Shown here one piece after another: positions 43,550 to 53,612 of a stretch of 61,944 nt of DNA (the stretch's first letter is position 1; each line of letters opens with the position of its first letter). The position numbers and the translations under genes are program-made. Origin of the DNA: Ponticaulis sp. (GTDB lineage Bacteria; Pseudomonadota; Alphaproteobacteria; Caulobacterales; Hyphomonadaceae); NCBI GenBank assembly GCA_002701295.1, contig NZUJ01000122.1, positions 1 to 61,944 on the forward strand. The letters are read 5' to 3'. The notes below the pieces were generated by a model. The model was not told the DNA's origin and ran no database searches. It saw only the letters and a program-made list of their open reading frames with translations.

Positions 43550-43550
43550 C

Positions 43551-44588
43551 TTATCCGGCATAATCCCGGGATTGGCCATCTCGTCCACGAAGGCGATGTT
43601 CTCCATCCTCCGTTTCGACATCACTCAAGGCGGCATTGGCTTTCGACACGCCTCCTGGAATGTCGATCACATAATGCGGCACGGAAATTCCTGAGACGCG
43701 ATCACGAAGCGCACGGTAAATGGCCTGCCCTTCTTCGACAGTCACCCGAAAATGACCCGTGCCCGGCGCAAGGTCGGGATGGTGGAGGTAATAGGGGCGA
43801 ACGCGGTTTTCAGTCAGGAGATCGAAGAGTTCAGCCAGAACCGACGGATCTGCATTGACGTTCTTCAGAAGCACGCTCTGAGACAGAAGGGGGAGTCCCG
43901 CCTCAGCCATGCGCGCAAAAGCCATTTCGGTTTCAGGTGAAACCTCGCGCGCATGGTTCACATGAACCGAAACATAAACAGTCTTGGTCGTCGCCTTCAG
44001 TGCAGCGATAAATGCGTCATCGATCCTGCCCGGGTCTGCCACAGGCATGCGCGTATGCCAGCGAATGACGCGAATATTCTCGAGCGCGCCCAAAGCACCG
44101 GTGAGTGACTTCACCCGCTCAGCAGACAGCATGAACGGATCACCACCTGTGAGGATAACTTCGCGTACGCCGGGCTGAGACCCGATATAATCGAGCGCCG
44201 CCTGCAATTCAGAAGAGGTCAAATTGCCGCCAGCTTCGGGCCCGACCATTTCACGGCGAAAGCAAAACCGGCAATAGACCGGGCACACACCAACCGGCTT
44301 CAACAACACCCGGTCCGGATAGCGGTGCACAACACCTTTTACCGGCGTATGCGGCTCATCGCCGATCGGATCGCTCAGCTCTTCAGCCGTTCGAAGCATT
44401 TCGCGTTCATCCGGCACAAACATCTGAAAGATTGGATCATTTTTATCTGAAGGAACGATTCGTTCTTTCAAATGAGGCGTCATACCGATTGCATAGGCAT
44501 GCTCAACCTCGGCAAGTTCACGTCGCCGCCCTTCCGAAATCAGCCCGGCACCTTCAAGCGCGGCAAGAGTAGAAAGCGCACGCGCCAT
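43551..44588 (-). CDS. epmB: EF-P beta-lysylation protein (lysine 2,3-aminomutase family)
   Basis: A 345-residue radical SAM enzyme. The [4Fe-4S] cluster motif is CPVYCRFC, followed by ILTGGDPFMLS, and a PLP-binding-type Lys occurs in IPGGVSKAN. The protein is shorter than catabolic lysine 2,3-aminomutases, and its neighbours epmA and efp show it to be EpmB, which converts (S)-alpha-lysine to (R)-beta-lysine before attachment to EF-P. Its ATG overlaps the epmA stop by one base, so the two are coupled. Confidence 0.93.
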   Translation of the reverse strand: MARALSTLAALEGAGLISEGRRRELAEVEHAYAIGMTPHLKERIVPSDKNDPIFQMFVPDEREMLRTAEELSDPIGDEPHTPVKGVVHRYPDRVLLKPVGVCPVYCRFCFRREMVGPEAGGNLTSSELQAALDYIGSQPGVREVILTGGDPFMLSAERVKSLTGALGALENIRVIRWHTRMPVADPGRIDDAFIAALKATTKTVYVSVHVNHAREVSPETEMAFARMAEAGLPLLSQSVLLKNVNADPSVLAELFDLLTENRVRPYYLHHPDLAPGTGHFRVTVEEGQAIYRALRDRVSGISVPHYVIDIPGGVSKANAALSDVETEDGEHRLRGRDGQSRDYAG

Positions 44589-45613
44589 CAGACCACGACC
44601 GGCGTCCAGATGACGTGATGAACGCTCGGCGCACCCGTCGCCAGCATAACCAGCCGGTCAAACCCGAGCGCCACACCGCTCGCGTCAGGCATGTTGTCGA
44701 GGGAGGCCAGAAAGTCTTCATCCAGCGGATAACGCTCGCCATAAAGTTCCTGTTTCAGGGCCATGTCCGCCTCAAACCGTTTACGCTGTTCTTCAGGATC
44801 TTTCAGCTCATGAAATCCATTGGCCAGCTCGACACCACATCCATAGAGCTCAAACCGGTCGGCATAACGCTCATCGTCAGGGCAGGCACGTGCCAGAGCC
44901 GCCTCACACACCGGATACCGATAGAGCACCGTCAATCTTTCCATCCCCAGATAGGGCTCGATCTTCGTGACCAGAACTGCCGAGAAAATATCTGACCAGC
45001 TGGCATCGGCCGATACTTCGATCCCGCTTGTCGCAGCCGCGGCAGCAAAGCCATCGCGGTCCTCAAGCAGGCTATCGAGATCAATACCCGCAAACCGGTC
45101 AAATGCCTCAACAAGGGTCAGGAATTCAGGTTCGGCAAATGCCCGGCAGGTTCGCTCCTTCCAGAAGAAGGCTGTTTTGCCGAGCGCATTAATCGCTTCC
45201 TGACACAGGGTAACGGCATCTTTCATCACCGTCGCCAGGTCTGCGCCTGCGCGATACCATTCGATCATTGTAAACTCTGGCGAATGGAGTTGGCTGGTCT
45301 CTCGGTTCCGATAGACGCGGGCGAAATCGACAATCTGGGTTTCACCGGCAGCAAGCAGCTTCTTGCACGAGAACTCTGGCGAGGTATGCAGATAGAAAAG
45401 CGATGACTGACCATCATCGGTTACGAAATCGGTCTGAAAAGCGTGAAGATGGGTCTCATTCCCCGGTGACACCTGCAGTGCACCACACTCGACTTCCAGA
45501 AAGCCTTCATTTTCGAACCAGTTCAGCAGAACCCGACGAATTCGCTGGCGTTGAACCAGAAACGGACGCCGATCAGCGTGTGCTTCCTTCTCCCACCATG
45601 CTGCGCCTGTCAT
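44588..45613 (-). CDS. epmA: EF-P lysyltransferase (lysyl-tRNA synthetase paralogue)
   Basis: A 341-residue class II synthetase core without an anticodon-binding domain. Motif 2 is in FARVYRNRETSQLHSPEFTMIEW and motif 3 in GVALGFDRLVML. It attaches (R)-beta-lysine to a conserved lysine of EF-P. It is divergent from efp (about 140 bases between starts) and followed by epmB, so writer, precursor-maker and substrate are together. No epmC hydroxylase is seen. Confidence 0.95.
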   Translation of the reverse strand: MTGAAWWEKEAHADRRPFLVQRQRIRRVLLNWFENEGFLEVECGALQVSPGNETHLHAFQTDFVTDDGQSSLFYLHTSPEFSCKKLLAAGETQIVDFARVYRNRETSQLHSPEFTMIEWYRAGADLATVMKDAVTLCQEAINALGKTAFFWKERTCRAFAEPEFLTLVEAFDRFAGIDLDSLLEDRDGFAAAAATSGIEVSADASWSDIFSAVLVTKIEPYLGMERLTVLYRYPVCEAALARACPDDERYADRFELYGCGVELANGFHELKDPEEQRKRFEADMALKQELYGERYPLDEDFLASLDNMPDASGVALGFDRLVMLATGAPSVHHVIWTPVVV

Positions 45614-45698
45614 ATTGTCTGCCTTTGAAAACGGGGAATCTCACACTCGGAGGTTGGCGAAAGGCTCAACAAAGGCTATGGCGATTGCCAATCCAGCC

Positions 45699-45713
45699 GC
45701 TCCGACGCGGAGC
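45699..45713. repeat. Inverted repeat between epmA and efp
   Basis: GCTCCG-ACG-CGGAGC is a perfect six-base inverted repeat in the divergent promoter region upstream of efp. Its role is unknown; it could be a regulator site or a small leader hairpin. Confidence 0.3.
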
Positions 45714-45755
45714 GCTTAACCCATCCGCCCCTCCTGGGCAACTCGAGATCACATC

Positions 45756-46328
45756 ATGGCCGTTGAAGTCGCACAGAACATCCGCAAGGGTAACATTATC
45801 GAACATACTGACGGACACCTGTATTCCGTCCTGAAGGCCGAGTCCTTCCGTCCTGGTAAAGGCACGCCAACCACCACGATCGAAATGCGCCGCATTTCCG
45901 ATGGTGTGAAAACCGTCATCACGACCAAGACACAGGAAAAGCTGGAAAAGGCTTTCGTGGAAGAGGTCGACCACACATATCTCTATGCGGATGGCGACAA
46001 CTTTGTTTTCATGCACCCTGAAACCTTCGAGCAGATTTATGTCTCCGCCGGCATGGTGGGTGATTATGCGCCATACCTTCAGGAAAACATGACCTGCATC
46101 CTGCAAATGTTCAACGGCGACCCGGTCTCCATTACGCTGCCGCCTCGCGTGACTGTCGAGATCACCGAGACAGAACCCGTAGTAAAGGGCCAGACCGCCT
46201 CTTCATCTTACAAGCCCGCAATGACCGACATTGGCGTCCGCGTCATGGTGCCGCCGCACATTGATGCCGGCACACGCATTGTCGTGAACACGGAAGATTC
46301 CAGCTATCTGGAACGTGCCAAGGACTAA
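45756..46328 (+). CDS. efp: Elongation factor P
   Basis: A 190-residue EF-P. The first 65 residues form the KOW-like domain with the modification loop [11 protein letters not shown]; the lysine in PGKG (residue 35 counting Met1) is the beta-lysylation site. Two OB-fold domains follow, ending with [23 protein letters not shown] relieves ribosome stalling at polyproline. The neighbouring epmA and epmB genes fit a beta-lysylated EF-P. A terminator follows immediately. Confidence 0.96.
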   Translation: MAVEVAQNIRKGNIIEHTDGHLYSVLKAESFRPGKGTPTTTIEMRRISDGVKTVITTKTQEKLEKAFVEEVDHTYLYADGDNFVFMHPETFEQIYVSAGMVGDYAPYLQENMTCILQMFNGDPVSITLPPRVTVEITETEPVVKGQTASSSYKPAMTDIGVRVMVPPHIDAGTRIVVNTEDSSYLERAKD

Positions 46329-46352
46329 GCTCTGACAGCAATTGAATTGAGA

Positions 46353-46383
46353 AAGCCGCCGGAGCGATCCAGCGGCTTTTTTG
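46353..46383. terminator. Rho-independent terminator between efp and gcd-like gene
   Basis: AAAGCCGC, loop of 12 bases, GCGGCTTTTTT. Intrinsic terminator for efp; the left A-run could serve the converging gene. Confidence 0.85.
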
Positions 46384-46385
46384 TT

Positions 46386-48851
46386 TTATTCTGGCAGGGC
46401 GTAGGCGATCATTTGCGAACCGATGGTCGGACCAGTCGGCGCGTCATCCGGCACCGAAATCACCACATACTGTTTTCCATCGATCATATAGGTGATCGGC
46501 GTCGAGTTTGCTGAAAGCGGCAACTTAGTTTCCCAAAGTGTCTTGCCGTTCTGAATGTCGATCGCTCGCATGGTGGAGTCGAACGTGCCCACCTGGAAGA
46601 TCACACCTGAGCGTGTCGTCGTCAGGCCACCATAAACCGGCGTACCCACTTCAAAAGGCAGGCCCGGCTTGATGCCAAACGGGCCGATCTCAGTCATCTT
46701 GCCGATCGGACGCTTCCAGAGAAGCTGATTGGTATTGAGGTCAATCAGCGCCAGCACACCATAAGGCGGCTCGAAGCATGGCGTTTCTGACGCGATATCC
46801 GTGAACGGGATTTTCCACGCGGACATAAACCGCGAGGTCAGGCCATAACGCGGCGCACCCGCTTCCCATTGTCCCTGTCCGGTCAGGTCGGGCCGTTCGG
46901 GTGCCTGACGCGCTGGCCGACGCGACGCAGCCTCTTCATCGGACAAGCGCTGACCGAACATTGCCATGCGCTCTTCTTCGGTGATCATGATGATCCGGTT
47001 ACCCATCAGGAGCGGCTGAACCACGATCAGGCCATTGTCGGCATCCACAGATGAACTGGTCCAGTTATAGCCGCCCTGATTACCCGGATACTGGAACGTG
47101 CCACCACTCGTATCGGTGTCCCGGCCCAGAATGCCTTTGCCCGGCATAGGCGGCGTGTAATGGCCTTCATAACGCATCTTCTTGAACTCGATCCGGCAAT
47201 AAAGCTGATCGAGCGGGGTCATGCCCCACATGTCTTTCTCATAGCGCGGCGTGTTGAAGCGCGGCAGGTCGGAGAAAGGTTGAACAGGTGAGGTCCAGTC
47301 ACCTGGCGCCGGATCCTGTGGTACAGGGCATTCCCCGAGAGCCGTCGGCGTTGAGCCGTCCATACAACTCGTCGCAGGCCAGATGGATTCACCTGTGCGC
47401 CGGTCTATCAGGAACATTTCGCCCTGTTTCGTACCCGCTGCGACAGCTGGAATCCGTTCGCCATCCTTGGTGATATTCACTAGTGTCGGCTGAGACGGAA
47501 CATCATAATCCCAGATGTCATGATAGGCCGTGCGGAATACCCAGGCGACTTCACCTGTCGCGCCGCGCAGAGCAACCACCGCCGCATTGATTTCATCGTC
47601 AAATTCACGGCGCTTCGCACCATAATAGTCTGGCGACGCATTACCGGTCGGAACGAAGATCAGATCCATCTCAGGATCATAGCTGGAGGTCGACCAGCTG
47701 TTCGGCGTACCGCGTGTGAAGGTTTCGCCTTCCGGAGGCATGCCTGTTTCACCGGGCCGGCCCACATCAAACGCCCAGACAAAACTGCCATCAATCGCAT
47801 TGAAGGCCCGGATCACGCCGGAAACATTCCCCAGTTCCTGATTGTCTGAAACCGTACCGCCGACCGCCACATTATCGCCCGCGACCAGAGGTGCCGATGA
47901 GAGGTTATAAGAAAACGGAACATGCGGCCCGAGGCCAACGGTCAGGTCGACATCACCATTGTCACCAAACTCTTCACACCGTTCGCCGGTTTCAGCACTC
48001 ACCGCGATCAGTCGTTCGTCGGTCGTTGCCGTCAGAATTCTGGTCTTGCACGCACCGACATAGTCTTCGTCAGCTTCATGCCATGCCACGCCCCGACAGC
48101 CCCGGGCAAAGCGGTTGCTTTTGGCCAGCTCTTCCCAGGTCGAGCCGGTATTTCGGTTCTCTGGATTAAAACGCCACTTTTCTTCGCCTGAGGTCGCATC
48201 AACAGCAATGATGATCTGCCCCGGCGTACACGTGTAGAGCGTATCATCGATCTGGATGGGTGTTGCCTTGAACTCGTAGGGCACATTCGTTTTGAAGCGC
48301 CAGGCTTCCTCAAGCTGGCTGACATTTTCGGGTGTAATCTGCGTCAGCGTTGAAAAGCGCGTGCCCTCATCCGTATTTCGGTAACGGACCCAGTCATCTT
48401 CAGTGGTCGCGATTTCAGGAACCGCCCGCTCAAATTCGACGACATCTGTTTTCTGAAATGCACTGACGCCCAGAAGCGCAATACCAACAACGCCCGCAAC
48501 GCCGACCCAACGGCCACCCGTTGCACCTTTCATATCCGCTCGATACCAGGGCATGAGGAACCAGAGGCCAACGACAATCCATGCCGCCAGGCGAGGGAGT
48601 AACGCGAGAAGATCAAGCCCACTTTCCGGAATGGACCAGATGATGGTTCCTGCCAGAATGATTGCATAGAGCGTGCCCGCCAGCCCTTTTTTCAGGACGA
48701 GCAACACGACAACGCCAAGCAGCCCCAGGCCCGCGATCAGATAATACCAGCTTCCCCCAAGAGAGAGCAGAGTGAATCCCCGAATTGTCAGATAGAGACC
48801 AACAGACAGCAGAAAAGCTGCGAACAAGAGGTTCAGAACGCGCGAAATCAT
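46386..48851 (-). CDS. gcd: Membrane-bound PQQ-dependent dehydrogenase (glucose/quinate type)
   Basis: From the ATG at 48851 (MISRVLNLLFAAFLL) the product is about 821 residues; the frame is open to 48893. Five N-terminal helices (residues 1-145) anchor the protein. The periplasmic PQQ propeller follows, with TPENVSQLEEAWRF, NAIDGSFVWAFDVG, SSYDPEMDLIFVPTGNASPDYYG and FRTAYHDIWDYDVPSQPTLV, where the Asp pair is near the active site. The C-terminal half is typical of Gcd/QuiA. It passes electrons to ubiquinone. The substrate (glucose or quinate/shikimate) cannot be told from the sequence. It is a second PQQ enzyme in this window without local cofactor genes. Confidence 0.9.
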   Translation of the reverse strand: MISRVLNLLFAAFLLSVGLYLTIRGFTLLSLGGSWYYLIAGLGLLGVVVLLVLKKGLAGTLYAIILAGTIIWSIPESGLDLLALLPRLAAWIVVGLWFLMPWYRADMKGATGGRWVGVAGVVGIALLGVSAFQKTDVVEFERAVPEIATTEDDWVRYRNTDEGTRFSTLTQITPENVSQLEEAWRFKTNVPYEFKATPIQIDDTLYTCTPGQIIIAVDATSGEEKWRFNPENRNTGSTWEELAKSNRFARGCRGVAWHEADEDYVGACKTRILTATTDERLIAVSAETGERCEEFGDNGDVDLTVGLGPHVPFSYNLSSAPLVAGDNVAVGGTVSDNQELGNVSGVIRAFNAIDGSFVWAFDVGRPGETGMPPEGETFTRGTPNSWSTSSYDPEMDLIFVPTGNASPDYYGAKRREFDDEINAAVVALRGATGEVAWVFRTAYHDIWDYDVPSQPTLVNITKDGERIPAVAAGTKQGEMFLIDRRTGESIWPATSCMDGSTPTALGECPVPQDPAPGDWTSPVQPFSDLPRFNTPRYEKDMWGMTPLDQLYCRIEFKKMRYEGHYTPPMPGKGILGRDTDTSGGTFQYPGNQGGYNWTSSSVDADNGLIVVQPLLMGNRIIMITEEERMAMFGQRLSDEEAASRRPARQAPERPDLTGQGQWEAGAPRYGLTSRFMSAWKIPFTDIASETPCFEPPYGVLALIDLNTNQLLWKRPIGKMTEIGPFGIKPGLPFEVGTPVYGGLTTTRSGVIFQVGTFDSTMRAIDIQNGKTLWETKLPLSANSTPITYMIDGKQYVVISVPDDAPTGPTIGSQMIAYALPE

Positions 48852-49026
48852 AATAATCAGCTCTCCCCAGCGCCGAGATGCGGAACGCCACACGAATGTT
48901 CACCATTCTATTTGTCGTGGAGCCCGTACAATGTGGGAAGGATGAATATAGCTGACTATCCAGTTTGGCAATCATGGTGATGATCACGTTGATGCCAACT
49001 CGACAGTACGGGACAGGGGTGATCCG

Positions 49027-49359
49027 TCAGGTCTCGCCGCGATTATAGTACTTACACAGGCTGTCCACGAGCACTTTGCCCGCGCCGGGCAAACACCGAT
49101 AATAAATCGTCTGCGCCTCTCTTCGCGCTTCAACAAGTTTCACTGCGCGGAGCTTTGCCAGGTGTTGTGAAATCACCGAAGACGACTGTCCGGTCATGTC
49201 TGCGAGCTTGTGCACAGGCAGTTCTCCGGAGCTCAGAGCACAAAGGATCTTCAGGCGGGTTTCATTCGACATGGCTTTCAGGATTTCCGAGGCATCCTCA
49301 AACTGAGAATGCCTCAGGCCCGGAATGGCGCCATGTTTTTCCAGAGGTTCGGTACTCAA
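49027..49359 (-). CDS. ArsR-family persulfide-responsive repressor (SqrR/BigR-like)
   Basis: A 110-residue ArsR/SmtB regulator. Winged helix: SNETRLKILCALSSGELPVHKLADMTGQSSSVISQHLAKLRAVKLVEARRE. Two Cys at positions 40 (ILCALSS) and 102 (SLCKYYN) match the spaced pair through which SqrR/BigR forms a tetrasulfide bridge under sulfide stress; Cys89 is extra. The motif RREAQTIYYRC is characteristic of this branch. It overlaps the RND pump's stop (ATGA), so it is the last gene of that operon. The target is probably the palindrome at 54036. Confidence 0.88.
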   Translation of the reverse strand: MSTEPLEKHGAIPGLRHSQFEDASEILKAMSNETRLKILCALSSGELPVHKLADMTGQSSSVISQHLAKLRAVKLVEARREAQTIYYRCLPGAGKVLVDSLCKYYNRGET

Positions 49360-52300
49360 TGCGCTGGATCTCCAGTGAAGGGCTCTTCCGCTTCAACGGT
49401 CACAGCAGGGTCTTCCATCCGCCAATCAGGGCCACGCAGGGCCACATAGATTGCCGGAATGACCAGAACCGTCAGAGCCGTAGACGACGCAAGACCAAAG
49501 AGCAGCGAAATCGCTAGGCCCTGAAAGATCGGGTCAGTCAGGATCACCGCGGCGCCAATCATTGCAGCAAGGGCTGTCAGAACGATTGGCTTGAACCGGA
49601 TGGCGCCCGCATCAAGCAATACTTGCTTCAGTGGCGTTTGAGCATCCTGACGGTGACGAACAAAGTCGACCAGCAGAATGGAGTTTCGGACGATAATCCC
49701 GGCCAGAGCAATAAAGCCAATCATGGAGGTCGCGGTGAAAGCCGCTCCAAACATCCAGTGACCAATCATGATGCCGATCAGCGTGAGCGGAACGGGCGTC
49801 AGAATGATCAGCGGCACACGGAAGGTTCCGAACTGCGCGACCACGAGGATATAAATTCCGACCAGCGCGACGCCAAAGGCAAGGCCCATATCCCTGAAGG
49901 TCACATAAGTGATCTCCCACTCGCCATCCCACAACATGGAGGGTTTGGATTCATCTTCCGGCTGGCCGTACATGCTGATGGCAGGCGCCTCGAGACCGGC
50001 CGCTGCCCAATCATAGGCTTTGATGCGATCCTGAATCTCGAACATGCCATAGATTGGCGCTTCAAAACGGCCTGCCAGCTCACCCATCACCATGTCGGTG
50101 AAGTATCCATCACGACGAAAAATCTGATACGATCCTGTTTCCTCCGTCACATTCACGACAGATCCAAGTTCAACCGGCGTTGCAGACGGATCACCGGTCA
50201 TTCGCGGGACAGGGATTGCCGCCAGATCCTGGGACCAGCTGCGCTGAGACTTGGGCAAACCGATCCGGATGTGGAGCGGGTCACGGCCTTCACCGCGTGG
50301 GCTGACGCTCACCGTCTGTCCGCCAAAGATGAGGCCAATCGTATCCAGCACGTCGCCTTGCTGAACGCCAAGATCAGCCGCTGCGGGTTCATCCACTGAA
50401 ATCGCGAGGCGCGGCGCGGGCTGACCAAAGGAGTCGTCCACATCCACGATGAAATCCGTCTCTTCGAAAAAGCCGCGAATAATGCCAGCTGTTTCACGAC
50501 GGGCTTCAGGTGTCGGTCCATATATCTCAGCCATGAGCGTTGAGATCACTGGCGGACCTGGTGGCACTTCCACCACTTTGACGCTCGCACCTTCTGGAAG
50601 CGGGACTGACAACAAGCGCTGGCGCATGTCGAGCGCAATGTCGTGACTTGCCCGTTTGCGATGAGATTTTTCAGACAGATTGACCTGAAGATCGCCCAAC
50701 TCGGCTGACGATCTCAGAAAGTAGTGGCGCACAAGGCCGTTGAAATTAAATGGCGCTGCGGTGCCCGCATAAGCCTGAATGGTCTCGATCTCTTCGATAT
50801 CACGAATGGCATCGGCCAGTGCGAACAGGCTGCGTTCAGTGTCTTCAAGCGCTGCACCTTCTGGCAGATCGAGAACCACCTGAATTTCGGATTTGTTGTC
50901 GAATGGCAGGAGCTTCACCGGCACGGCCTTAAAGGCAAACAAGCTCATGGATGCAAGTGTGGCGATGCCGACAGCGACCAGAAAAATCCAGGACGACGTT
51001 CGCGAAGCCACGATGGGTGAGGCCACTGCACGATAGAATTTCCCAAGCCGGGTTTCTTCGTCTTCATGCGCATGTCCGGAAACTTTGGCTTTGCCGGCAA
51101 TCTTCATCAGAAGCCATGGCGCAATGCCCACTGCCACGAAGAATGAGAACACCATGGCCGCCGAGGCGTTCGCCGGAATGGGCGCCATGTATGGCCCCAT
51201 CAGACCAGACACAAACATCATGGGCAAAAGCGCAGCAATGACTGTCAGCGTCGCGATGACGGTTGGATTACCAACCTCAGACACCGCATCAATTGCCGCC
51301 TGAGTTCGCGTCCGGCCATCCTTCATCGCCCAATGACGCGCGATATTCTCGATCATGACGATTGCATCATCAACCAGAATACCAATTGAGAAAATCAGGG
51401 CGAACAGACTGACCCTGTTGATGGTGTAGCCCATCATCATAGACGCAAACAGCGTGAGAAGAATCGTTGTCGGAATAACGATCAGCGTCACCAGAGCTTC
51501 CCGCCAGCCAATCGCAAAGGCGATCAGAACAATGATCGAAACAGTCGCCAGTCCAAGGTGGAAGAGAAGCTCATTCGCCTTGTGGTTTGCGGTCTCGCCA
51601 TAGTCGCGCGTCACTTCCACGCGCACACCTTCCGGGATGAGTTCGCCTTTGAGCTCATCAACGCGATGGAGAATGGCTTCGGCAACATTGACGGCGTTTG
51701 CGCCGGGGCGTTTGGCAAGCGCCAGTGTCACGGCCGGACGCGCTTCGAACTCGCCGTCGCCATGCTCGCGGTCGAGCGTCCAGACGCGGGATTCAGTTTC
51801 CGTACCGACGACATTCACCTTGGCAACATCAGACAGGTAAACGGTTCGTCCGCCTGCACCGCGAAGCTCAAGGCGTTCCAGCTCACCGACAGATTCAATC
51901 CGGTCGCCCGCCTGAATAATCAGTGAGCTACCATCCTGACGGGCATAGCCCACAGGCTGCGCCGAAGCGGCCTGCTGAACAGCATAGGCCAGTGACTGAA
52001 GCGGAACACCATAGGACGCCATCGCCTGAATATCAGGTTCGACACGAAGCTCATAAGGGCTGCCGCCGACAAGAAAGCTCAGCCCCGCATCTTCAACCTT
52101 GGTGAGTTCATTCTGAAGCTCATCAGCCAGCAACCAGAGACTTGATTCCGTCCAGACATCGCCGGTCCACTCTTCCGGAGAGAGCGTCAACGTAACGATT
52201 GGCACGTCATTGATCCCGCGCCCAACGATCATTGGCTGGGGAATTCCGGGCGGGATCCGGTCCATATTGGCCATAATCTTTTCATGAATACGAACAATCG

Positions 52301-52625
52301 CGTCATCGGCATCCGTACCGACATCAAAACGGGCCGTCACCATCGCGCCGTCATCCCGGCTCTGCGAATAGACATGCTCCACATTCGGTATGGCCATGAC
52401 GATTTCTTCGAGCGGTTTTGAGACCAGCTCGACCACGTCAGCCGCCCGAAGTCCCGGCGATGAAATCATCACATCGACCATGGGCACGGAAATCTGAGGC
52501 TCTTCCTCACGCGGGATGGTCAGGAGTGCGATCAAGCCGACAGCCAGCGCAGACAGTAGAAATAGCGGTGTCAGCGGCGACTTGATCGTCGCCCGTGTGA
52601 TGGAACCGGAAAGATCAGGCTTCAT
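49356..52625 (-). CDS. RND-family efflux transporter permease
   Basis: A 1,089-residue inner-membrane pump with the RND layout: helix 1 near residues 15-40, a large periplasmic loop, helices 2-6 ([47 protein letters not shown] with the Asp of the proton relay), a second large loop and a last helix group ([32 protein letters not shown]). It is of the HAE-1/multi-metal clade (AcrB/CusA-like) with only one clear Asp pair, and I cannot call the substrate. It follows the membrane-fusion gene by six bases and precedes the SqrR-like gene. Confidence 0.93.
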   Translation of the reverse strand: [1089 protein letters not shown]

Positions 52626-52631
52626 GATACC

Positions 52632-53612
52632 CTACTCCGGCTTCTGAATGCGGTCGCCGATCTTCAGACCGCTCAGCACTTCATACTGACCGTCTTCATT
52701 GGCGAGGGTCGAAGCCAGCGTCACAGGCGCATCAATGAACCGGTCACCAACCTGAACGCGGATGAAGTCGACGCCATAGCGCGTATCAACATAGTCCTCC
52801 GGGATCAGCAGCGCACGACGTTCACCGACGGGCGCGAGCACGTCCACGCGCTCCCCCACAAGTGCATCAATTGTCCCTGAAACCGACGCGTCTGCGACGA
52901 GTTCGCCATTGCGGAGTTCAGGGTAGATTTTGACAATTGTCGCGCTAAGGAGCTGGTTGTCGCGGGCGGGCAGTCGCAGCGTGATGGTCTCGCTTTCGGC
53001 GATCTGGCCAGCATGTCGTTCCGGCAGGGTCAGACGGACAATCCCGTCCAGCGTCGCAAACCGGGCAATGACCTCACCTGGTGAAACGATCGAACCTTCC
53101 ACCACGCTTACAGAGGTCACGCGAGCATCTGCAGGCGCGCGGATATTACCTTCTGACTGACGTGCAGAAAGGGCACGACGTTCGGCAACGGCCGAGGCAA
53201 GATTCTGTTTGAGTACATTCAGGCCGGTTTTCTGTTCGTCCAGACGCGCCTTTGGGAAGAAACCGTCATTAAAGAGTGCTTCGTTCCGGGCAACGTCTTG
53301 TTCGGATTGCGCAATTTGCTGCTCAATGCCGGAAATGCGGGCCGACAGAGCGGCAAGCTGAGGTCCAATCGTGTCGTCGGTCACCACGGCAATCACCTGA
53401 CCGCTTTCAGTGACGTCACCCTCGTCCACCCGCAGAGACGTCACAACGCCTTGAAGCCGCGATCGAGCGGTGGCCGTATCAGAGGCCTCAACACGCGCCA
53501 CGACCGGGCGATAGTCCTGAATAATTGTCTCTTCGATCACCAGGTCCTGCGCTGAAGCTACAGGGATGATTGCAAGCAGCGCTGCGACTGTGAGACTTTT
53601 AGTAGCGTCCAT
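52632..53612 (-). CDS. RND efflux membrane-fusion (adaptor) protein
   Basis: About 326 residues from the ATG at 53612 (MDATKSLTVAALLAIIPVASAQ), with AGGTGG in front; a neighbouring ATG at 53615 is equally possible. The signal peptide is followed by biotinyl-lipoyl-like strands (LRVDEGDVTESGQVIAVVTDDT), a coiled-coil hairpin (ISGIEQQIAQSEQDVARNEALF ... LNVLKQNLASAVAERRAL) and a beta barrel with RADARVTSVSVVEGSIVSPGEVIA. It joins the RND pump to the TolC-type outer channel. Its start overlaps the rhodanese end by 14 bases. Confidence 0.92.
   Translation of the reverse strand: MDATKSLTVAALLAIIPVASAQDLVIEETIIQDYRPVVARVEASDTATARSRLQGVVTSLRVDEGDVTESGQVIAVVTDDTIGPQLAALSARISGIEQQIAQSEQDVARNEALFNDGFFPKARLDEQKTGLNVLKQNLASAVAERRALSARQSEGNIRAPADARVTSVSVVEGSIVSPGEVIARFATLDGIVRLTLPERHAGQIAESETITLRLPARDNQLLSATIVKIYPELRNGELVADASVSGTIDALVGERVDVLAPVGERRALLIPEDYVDTRYGVDFIRVQVGDRFIDAPVTLASTLANEDGQYEVLSGLKIGDRIQKPE

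Noticed and set aside
49623-50399. 258-codon open frame opposite the RND pump
   Set aside because: Antisense to the RND gene with no start signal or domain.
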